Below, piece by piece: positions 59,296-64,000 of a DNA stretch of 64,000 nt. Each line of letters starts with the position of its first letter. Position 1 is the first letter of the stretch. The notes below the pieces were generated by a model. The model was not told where the DNA came from and did not search any database. It saw only the letters and a list, made by a program, of their open reading frames with translations. The DNA comes from UMGS1590 sp900552455 (GTDB taxonomy: Bacteria > Bacillota > Peptococcia > Peptococcales > Peptococcaceae), in assembly GCA_963931105.1 (NCBI GenBank), contig OZ007004.1, positions 2,569,208 to 2,633,207 of the forward strand, read 5' to 3'. Position numbers and translations under genes: made by a program.

Positions 59296-59826
59296 TTATG
59301 AAATCGCCTCCGCTGGGTGTATTTTCAAAATGCGAATAACAGGAATGATAACGGAAATCACCAATGTAAAAAGCAAGAGCAGAAGCGTACCACATAGGAA
59401 AAAAGGTGTTATATGAATGGATATAATACCCTCTGTCATGCGTGAAAACACCTCGATTAAAAGAAACCCTATGCAAAGGCTGACAAGCAATATTTCTGCC
59501 ATTTCTGATACCACCGCGCAAATGAGGTTATAATTTGACCAGCCGAACGCTTTACGGATTGCCATGTCTCGACGCTTCGTAATAATCCAATAGTTTGTAA
59601 CCACAAGGCAATTCACAATCGAAAACAGATAAATTGAGAGTGCAAGGGAAATCCCTGTGTTTTGCATGGTATTAAATATGGGGATTTCTTGATCGGCTTC
59701 TGCTAAAGACGTTAGAATATCATTGATTGCGCTAATGCCAACCAATACGGACATTATGGAAATGGAAAAGCCTATTGCTAATAAGATTGTGGTAGGGCGG
59801 CACTTCCGCTTTAATTTCTGAAACAT
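59296..59826 (-). CDS. ABC permease, FtsX type (small subunit)
   Basis: A 176-aa protein with four helices (ILLAIGFSISIMSVLVGISA; GISLALSIYLFSIVNCLVVT; AEILLVSLCIGFLLIEVFSR; LLLLLFTLVISVIIPVIRI). The motif ITKRRDMAIRKAFGWSNYNL is the conserved FtsX cytoplasmic loop. It corresponds to a permease core with a very short outside domain. AAAGAGAGG precedes ATG 59826. It heads the ABC operon behind an ECF-type promoter. Confidence 0.88.
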   Translation of the reverse strand: MFQKLKRKCRPTTILLAIGFSISIMSVLVGISAINDILTSLAEADQEIPIFNTMQNTGISLALSIYLFSIVNCLVVTNYWIITKRRDMAIRKAFGWSNYNLICAVVSEMAEILLVSLCIGFLLIEVFSRMTEGIISIHITPFFLCGTLLLLLFTLVISVIIPVIRILKIHPAEAIS

Positions 59827-59855
59827 AGTAAACCTCTCTTTCCTCTTTTCTCTAT

Positions 59856-59882
59856 GACTACGCAACTTGCAATTCGTTACAA
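59856..59882 (-). promoter_or_regulatory. ECF-type promoter of the ABC operon
   Basis: On the minus strand TTGTAACG (59875-59882), 14 bases, then TAGTC (59856-59860), 30 nt before the start codon. The same two boxes with the same spacing lie at 61643-61669 ahead of the sigma operon. TGTAAC is a known -35 of sigma-X-like ECF factors. Confidence 0.65.
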
Positions 59883-59914
59883 AAAAAGTGGCGCACTTTT
59901 TTGTGCGCCACTTT
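59881..59914 (-). terminator. Terminator between sigma and ABC operons
   Basis: AAAGTGGCGCAC (59885-59896) pairs perfectly with GTGCGCCACTTT (59903-59914) around six Ts; a T-run follows on the minus strand. It ends the sigma/anti-sigma transcript just before the ABC promoter. Confidence 0.9.
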
Positions 59915-59934
59915 CCAATCTCTGATATGAACTA

Positions 59935-60597
59935 CTATTTGCTCCAAAGCAAAACGGAATTGTCAATTATTTTCTGCAAATCACCTATATCCATGCTTTC
60001 TATTCCTGTATAATCCCCTGTATAGTAAAACACACGGTCAATGCGTTCTGCACCCTTATTAGCAGCACATAACACATATTCGGAAAATACATCATCGTTT
60101 GTAAGAATATCGTCCCACTTTGTTCCCGACAGATAGAAGAACAAATAGGTGTCTTTCTGCCCGTTATTCTCGATTTCCACTTGCTTTATTTTAAGGTAAT
60201 TTGCTTGATTGCCTTGTAATCTGCCGATCAAGCTGTCGTCTACCATTGATACAGAGATATTATCCTTATAGGAAATTACCTGCTCGGATTTTTTCAAAAG
60301 GCCGACAATCGAAAAAGATACGACCGCAAATATGGCAAATGCGAGTACAACAACAAATATTTGCTTTTTGCGTATTTTTCTTTTTATCGAGCGAAAAGAC
60401 GCTGCTTTTTTCATTTCCAACTCGGCATTTTGTGGAGCCGCAAAGATTTCATCTGCTTCACAAAGAGAATTGTAGTAGTCCTTACAAGAAGAACATTCCG
60501 ACAAATGAGCTTCAATAATTTTGTTGCTTTCTTCGCTGCAAACCCCGTCATGGTATAGGGGCAATAAGTCCTGTATCAAACTACAAGGATATTTCAT
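59935..60597 (-). CDS. Anti-sigma factor with zinc-finger domain
   Basis: A 220-aa protein with an N-terminal zf-HC2 motif (HLSECSSCKDYY, H-x3-C-x2-C), one membrane helix (IFVVVLAFAIFAVVSFSIVG, residues about 80-100) and an outside domain of about 115 residues. This is the ZAS-type anti-sigma plan: the cytoplasmic part holds the ECF factor until a signal outside releases it. The start overlaps the sigma stop (ATGA). Confidence 0.88.
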   Translation of the reverse strand: MKYPCSLIQDLLPLYHDGVCSEESNKIIEAHLSECSSCKDYYNSLCEADEIFAAPQNAELEMKKAASFRSIKRKIRKKQIFVVVLAFAIFAVVSFSIVGLLKKSEQVISYKDNISVSMVDDSLIGRLQGNQANYLKIKQVEIENNGQKDTYLFFYLSGTKWDDILTNDDVFSEYVLCAANKGAERIDRVFYYTGDYTGIESMDIGDLQKIIDNSVLLWSK

Positions 60598-61067
60598 TTT
60601 ATGCCCTCCTTAATCTTTAATTTTGCTCTATGATAAGTTACCCTCGCCCAGCTTTCAGATTTTCCAAAAAGGCTTCCGATCTCTGCAAAGGAGAGTTCAC
60701 CAAAAGTACGCATCCAAAATACCTCTTTATAGGGATCGTCTAACCTATGAAGCAATCTGTGAAGTTCAAAAGCAGTTTCTTTATTGAGTAATTGCTGCTC
60801 TATGTTTTCAGTAACCGGGATAGTATCTAAAGGATAGTCAGTTTGTCTTTGTTGCCGTTTGACCTCTGTATAAAATGTATTTTTTGCAATCTGGCAAAGC
60901 CAAACACTTAATCTACATTCCCCGCGAAAAGTGCCAATATTTTTTAGAGCCTTAAAGAAAGCCTCTTGAGTGAGTTCCTCTGCCCATGCCTCGTCTTTGC
61001 AAAGGGAAAGTGTATATTGAAATACTGTATCGAAGTATTCCGAATATATCTTTTCAAAGTCTTTCAC
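60594..61067 (-). CDS. ECF-type RNA polymerase sigma factor
   Basis: A 157-aa complete ECF sigma: region 2 (YTLSLCKDEAWAEELTQEAF; FRGECRLSVWLCQIAKNTF) and region 4 (VFWMRTFGELSFAEIGSLFG; ESWARVTYHRAKLKIKEGI). GAGGTGGTGAA precedes GTG 61067. It should recognise the TTGTAACG-N14-TAGTC promoters ahead of its own operon and the ABC operon. Unlike the four region-4-only proteins in element C, it has region 2. Confidence 0.95.
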   Translation of the reverse strand: MKDFEKIYSEYFDTVFQYTLSLCKDEAWAEELTQEAFFKALKNIGTFRGECRLSVWLCQIAKNTFYTEVKRQQRQTDYPLDTIPVTENIEQQLLNKETAFELHRLLHRLDDPYKEVFWMRTFGELSFAEIGSLFGKSESWARVTYHRAKLKIKEGIK

Positions 61068-61102
61068 TTCACCACCTCGCTTTCTTTATCTTTTTGATAG
61101 CC

Positions 61103-61621
61103 TTAATTTTTGAATAAGATGAAGCCTGTTAATACTGCAAATAGAATGTCTGATACTCTGATTTTATCAAACAGTACGATTGAAGCCACAAGCATTACTA
61201 TAATAATTCCAATAGAGATTATCCTTGAAACCCAGCTTTTCCCTTTCGAGTACCAAACGCAAAATCCCATAAGCGGAGAAAATAAAGCGAATATCGTCCA
61301 CCCATAAACAAAGGTGAGTGAATAAACGCTTGCCGTCATTTCTGCTGTTATGTAATAGGTTAATAACATTCCCATGCAAAAACCAAATACATTAACCGCA
61401 GCTCTTATAGCGGAATTGCTATATACGGAAATCAATGTGCAAAGAAAAATCCAAACAGATACTTGCGAAAAAATATTTCCGAGATTAGTAGTATAAATAT
61501 CGAGCAGCTTAATCAATGCTCCCGTCATTAGTCCTAAACAGGTAATAATGGCAGTATGGAGAATTGCTTTGGATAGAGGAATAGGTTGCCCGGATTTTCT
61601 GATATGACTAAATAGGCTCAT
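61103..61621 (-). CDS. Polytopic membrane protein of the sigma operon
   Basis: A 172-aa protein with about six helices (AIITCLGLMTGALIKLLDIY; GNIFSQVSVWIFLCTLISVY; IISIGIIIVMLVASIVLFDK). It is the first gene behind the ECF-type promoter, and GGAGAG lies 5 nt before ATG 61621. No family recognised. It may be a sensor that inactivates the anti-sigma factor or part of the resistance function. Confidence 0.75.
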   Translation of the reverse strand: MSLFSHIRKSGQPIPLSKAILHTAIITCLGLMTGALIKLLDIYTTNLGNIFSQVSVWIFLCTLISVYSNSAIRAAVNVFGFCMGMLLTYYITAEMTASVYSLTFVYGWTIFALFSPLMGFCVWYSKGKSWVSRIISIGIIIVMLVASIVLFDKIRVSDILFAVLTGFILFKN

Positions 61622-61642
61622 TTGCACTCTCCATTCTTTTAA

Positions 61643-61669
61643 GACTAACGATATTGAAAAACGTTACAA
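61643..61669 (-). promoter_or_regulatory. ECF-type promoter of the sigma operon
   Basis: TTGTAACG (61662-61669, minus strand), 14 bases, TAGTC (61643-61647), 22 nt before the start of the membrane-protein gene. Identical boxes and spacing to 59856-59882, so the sigma factor probably activates its own operon. Confidence 0.65.
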
Positions 61670-61673
61670 TCAT

Positions 61674-61847
61674 TTATAAGATATTCTTTCTTCTTCCGTC
61701 AACAGGCTTTTCCGCGTCTTTGGGTATCAGCCAAACACTGGCTATCTTCACAGCGCCAGGGATACGGCCCTCAACGCAGTAATAGTTGACTTGACGGGAC
61801 GAAATGCCCCTTTTTTCGCTTGCTTCTTTAAGTGTCATGTAGTCCAT
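61674..61847 (-). CDS. Small helix-turn-helix protein (excisionase/MerR-like)
   Basis: A 57-aa protein (MDYMTLKEASEKRGISSRQV; NYYCVEGRIPGAVKIASVWL; IPKDAEKPVDGRR) with the MerR-type winged HTH seen in excisionases and small regulators of clostridial elements. AGAGGT precedes ATG 61847. It lies between the cargo and tnpV/recombinase, so it may control excision or act as recombination directionality factor. Confidence 0.85.
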   Translation of the reverse strand: MDYMTLKEASEKRGISSRQVNYYCVEGRIPGAVKIASVWLIPKDAEKPVDGRRKNIL

Positions 61848-61922
61848 ATTTGTACCTCTGACAACATTTTTTATTATATTTCATTTGCTTAAAGGACACA
61901 AGGCAGAAGATATGTCGAAAGC

Positions 61923-61956
61923 GTAAAAACAAACAGAGGCTGCAAATAGCAGCCTC
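61923..61956 (-). terminator. Terminator after tnpV of element C
   Basis: GAGGCTGC (61936-61943) pairs with GCAGCCTC (61949-61956), followed on the minus strand by a T-rich tract (61923-61934). It ends the recombinase-tnpV transcript. Confidence 0.85.
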
Positions 61957-61970
61957 CGCTTGTAAAAGAG

Positions 61971-62324
61971 CTATTGATAAATCAGCTCTGTTAGAACTGT
62001 TTCCTCCGCCTGAGCTTTCAGCGTGTTCATCAGCCCCACCCAGCGCATGGGGTCACAGGCTTTCAGTTCCTCGGTGACACCTGCCGCCTCCATCATGCGG
62101 GGCAGCATGGCGTCCATCCGTTCACGCGCCGCCCGGTCAATATCCAACAGGTGCGGGTACAGCTTTTCACTCAAAATCAAGCTGCTGTAAAGGCCGGGCC
62201 GGTGTTCCTTCAGGTAGCGTTGCCGCATACGGCCATACTTGCCGATGGGGGCCTCCGGCTGCTCGGAAAGTTTCAGGTCGGGGATGTAGTAATCCCCGCA
62301 GCGGGCGTAAGTCAATTCGTTCAT
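61971..62324 (-). CDS. tnpV: TnpV family protein of element C
   Basis: A 117-aa TnpV protein (MNELTYARCGDYYIPDLKLS; KYGRMRQRYLKEHRPGLYSS; WVGLMNTLKAQAEETVLTEL). AAAGGAGG precedes ATG 62324. It follows the recombinase gene by 26 nt and is probably cotranscribed. It is close in sequence to the copy nested in the ICE A helicase gene and more distant from the element B copy. Confidence 0.9.
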   Translation of the reverse strand: MNELTYARCGDYYIPDLKLSEQPEAPIGKYGRMRQRYLKEHRPGLYSSLILSEKLYPHLLDIDRAARERMDAMLPRMMEAAGVTEELKACDPMRWVGLMNTLKAQAEETVLTELIYQ

Positions 62325-62350
62325 GTTCGTCCTCCTTTGCACTGTGATGG

Positions 62351-64000
62351 TTAAACTGCGGCGCTGGCCGGTAAGGTGGCCTTGCGCGGCTCCTGCCTGG
62401 GTAACTGGCTGACGGTGGTAAAAATGCCCTTCTCCATATCCTCGGCCCGGATCACGGCCTTTGCTGCCTCCATTTTCGCCTTGCGCTTGGCGTTGTAGCG
62501 TTCTTCCCATTCCTTCTGCTTGCCGTTTGCCTTGCGGCGCAAATAGTTCTGGTGAAGCCTGTCCTTGCGTTCCTCCTTCTTCCGCAGTTCTTCCTGTTCC
62601 TCCGGGGTCAGGGGAACCGGCTGCAAGGCGGGCGGGATATACCGGCCCACAAAATTGAAGTAGATTTCAACCTCCTGTGTGGTGTCCTGACTCCCTTTAC
62701 GGGCGCGCTCATGGACAAGGATTTTCTCTACAAACTCATTGAGCATGGTGTTTGTCAGCGTGTCGAAATTCTCGTACTTGTCAATCAGGGCAACAAATTT
62801 CTCCGCAGATTTCCGGCTCTGCTCATAGCCGGTAACGGCCTTTTCCAGTTCCGCGATTTCCGCATTGAGGGCGTCCTGCTCTTTGGCGTACTGTGCGTCC
62901 AGGGCCTCATACCGGGCGTCCGGCAGCTTACCCAGGGCGTTATCCTCATAGATTTTGCAAATCAGCTTTTCCAGTTCCCCGGCCCGCTTTTGGGCGGCGG
63001 CCAGCCGTTTCCGCTTCTTGGATATATCGGCGGTCTGCTGGGCAGCCTGCGTTTCCTGGACGGTGCGGATAAACTCAGCCCTGTCATTCTTGGAATACTC
63101 CGCGATGGCCCGGAGCATATCGGTTATCAGGGTCAGGACGGCCTCGGCCCGGATGCGGTGCTGTGTGCCGCAGAGCGTCCCGCATGGGATTTTGCTGTAC
63201 TGGCTGCAAGTAAACTGCGGGTCACGCTTGCCGTTATTGACGCGATGGACATACATCTTGCCGCCGCAGTCGGCACAGTACATCAGGCCGGTCAGGGGAT
63301 GGGCCTCGCCCCAGCCGTCCGGGTAACGCCTGACATTCGCCCGGATACGCTGCACATTGTCAAAGGTTTCCTGGTCGATGATGGCCTCATGGGTATTCTC
63401 GAAAATCGTCCACTCGCTTTCGTCAACATAGTGGCTTTTCTTGTCCTTGAAGTGCTTTCGGGTCTTGAAATTGATGGTGTGGCCCAGGTATTCCCGCTTT
63501 TTCAGAATGTTCACAATGGTGGACGATCCCCAGCCGTAGGGGTCTTTAACCGGCTTCGTCCTGTTTACTCCCTCGTCAAAGCGTGCCAGATGGACAGCGG
63601 GGATTTCGACCTTTGCCTCGGACAGCAGCTTGGAGATTTGATAGGGGCCGTAGCCCTCCATCGTCAGGGAAAAGATACGGCGTACCACTTCGGCGGCTTC
63701 TTCGTCCACAAGCCAATGTTCCCGCTTTTCGTCCCACAAATAGCCGTAAATGACAGTGCCAGTCAGGTGCTTGCCGCTCATACCTTTGGATTTGAACACA
63801 GAGCGGATTTTCCGGCTGGTGTCGCGGGCGTAAAACTCGTTCATAATGTTGCGGAAAGGGGTAAAATCATCATCGCCTTTCAGACTGTCCACACCGTCAT
63901 TGATGGCGATCAGCCGGACACCGCGCTGCCGCAAAATCTCCATGACTTGACCGACTTTCAGATAGTCACGCCCCAGGCGGCTCATGTCTTTGATAACAAT
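62351..64000 (-). CDS. Large serine recombinase of element C (5' end outside window)
   Basis: The visible 549 codons begin IVIKDMSRLGRDYLKVGQVM, so the catalytic serine and the first about 70 residues lie beyond 64,000. The recombinase domain (GYGPYQISKLLSEAKVEIPA; PYGWGSSTIVNILKKREYLG), zinc ribbon (LMYCADCGGKM... CGTLCGTQH) and a long coiled-coil tail are present. It is of the same class as the element B enzyme but clearly diverged. As in Tn4451-like elements, the recombinase sits near the element end, so the right end of element C should be close to 64,300. Confidence 0.93.
   Translation of the reverse strand: MVIKDMSRLGRDYLKVGQVMEILRQRGVRLIAINDGVDSLKGDDDFTPFRNIMNEFYARDTSRKIRSVFKSKGMSGKHLTGTVIYGYLWDEKREHWLVDEEAAEVVRRIFSLTMEGYGPYQISKLLSEAKVEIPAVHLARFDEGVNRTKPVKDPYGWGSSTIVNILKKREYLGHTINFKTRKHFKDKKSHYVDESEWTIFENTHEAIIDQETFDNVQRIRANVRRYPDGWGEAHPLTGLMYCADCGGKMYVHRVNNGKRDPQFTCSQYSKIPCGTLCGTQHRIRAEAVLTLITDMLRAIAEYSKNDRAEFIRTVQETQAAQQTADISKKRKRLAAAQKRAGELEKLICKIYEDNALGKLPDARYEALDAQYAKEQDALNAEIAELEKAVTGYEQSRKSAEKFVALIDKYENFDTLTNTMLNEFVEKILVHERARKGSQDTTQEVEIYFNFVGRYIPPALQPVPLTPEEQEELRKKEERKDRLHQNYLRRKANGKQKEWEERYNAKRKAKMEAAKAVIRAEDMEKGIFTTVSQLPRQEPRKATLPASAAV

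Larger units (their letters stand above)
6900..64000. mobile_element. ICE A: Tn1549/CTn-like integrative conjugative element, interrupted by elements B and C
   Basis: The set of TraG, Maff2, TrbL, PrgI, VirB4, NlpC/P60, CD1107-like SH3 protein, TopB, CHC2-ArdC, giant methylase-helicase, DUF3849, MobC and MobP relaxase is the characteristic backbone of Tn1549-like elements of gut Firmicutes. The left edge is taken near the relaxase. Whether the cargo at 1-6,850 belongs to ICE A cannot be decided because neither end nor an integrase of ICE A is visible. TraG is split into pieces at 34,739-34,981 and 48,153-48,782, and its N-terminus should lie beyond 64,000. Confidence 0.75.
48783..64000. mobile_element. 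Element C: second serine-recombinase mobilizable element (right end outside window)
   Basis: Starts where traG similarity stops, next to TGTCAAG (48787-48793). The same heptamer lies at the element B left end (34992-34998). It carries TnpW, DnaC-like and replisome-organizer genes, a toxin-antitoxin pair, MobL relaxase with oriT, four sigma-like genes, an ABC/ECF cargo, a 57-aa HTH protein, TnpV and a serine recombinase that continues past 64,000. No secretion genes, so mobilizable only. An alternative is that the replication genes belong to ICE A and only part of this stretch is element C. Confidence 0.65.

Noticed and set aside
60594..61067. Grouping the ECF sigma with the four sigma-like proteins of 54-56 kb
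   Set aside because: The ECF protein has regions 2 and 4 and an anti-sigma partner; the four others have region 4 only.
1..64000. Prophage
   Set aside because: No capsid, tail, terminase or lysis genes; the NlpC/P60 hydrolase and replisome organizer belong to conjugative or mobilizable modules.

Overview
The window reads as a stack of nested mobile elements from a human-gut-type Clostridia (Lachnospiraceae/Ruminococcaceae-like Firmicute). The evidence is a GC-rich Tn1549/CTn-like conjugation operon with strong AGGAGG ribosome sites and frequent TTG/GTG starts. It carries more AT-rich cargo (two-component, ABC-exporter and Sdp-like genes). No rRNA, tRNA, CRISPR array or ordinary chromosomal housekeeping gene was found. 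Taxonomy is inferred from gene content only.

Region 1 (1-6,850, minus strand) is cargo. It holds an FtsX-type ABC transporter with an OmpR/intramembrane-kinase two-component system, and a GntR(YtrA-like)-ATPase-permease operon with two tiny membrane ORFs. Region 2 (about 6,900-34,981, minus strand) is the core of ICE A. Read in transcription order it holds the TraG C-terminus, Maff2 pilin-like protein, TrbL/VirB6, PrgI, VirB4, NlpC/P60 hydrolase, SH3 surface protein, TopB, CHC2-ArdC, a 2,562-aa methylase/helicase, MobC and, after a terminator, accessory genes and a MobP relaxase. Many genes overlap by 4-14 nt, which suggests one translationally coupled operon.

Region 3 (34,980-48,206) is element B, about 13.2 kb, inserted inside traG. 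It carries an Sdp-like regulator/immunity cluster with an ABC exporter, a large serine recombinase, a VirE-like helicase with a CHC2 zinc-finger protein beside iteron-like repeats, a MobV-type relaxase, an XRE regulator and TnpV. A five-base sequence is shared by both junctions, and joining across it restores the traG reading frame exactly. Region 4 (48,153-48,782) is the middle part of traG. Region 5 (about 48,783 to beyond 64,000) is element C. It holds TnpW, a DnaC-like ATPase, a replisome organizer, a DinJ/YafQ-type toxin-antitoxin pair, a MobQ/MobL relaxase with a good candidate oriT, four tandem sigma-like proteins, an ECF-sigma/anti-sigma pair beside a split FtsX exporter, TnpV and the C-terminal part of a second serine recombinase. 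The N-terminal part of traG should lie beyond 64,000.

The most interesting signals are these. (i) traG is broken twice, and the element B break looks reversible. (ii) A tnpV gene is overprinted inside the linker of the giant helicase gene. (iii) A leader of about 440 bp is duplicated, with a compensatory base-pair change in one hairpin. (iv) There are four tandem sigma-like genes. (v) Operator or promoter motifs are repeated at identical spacing for both the two-component and the ECF-sigma modules. All assignments come from reading the sequence; no database search was run.
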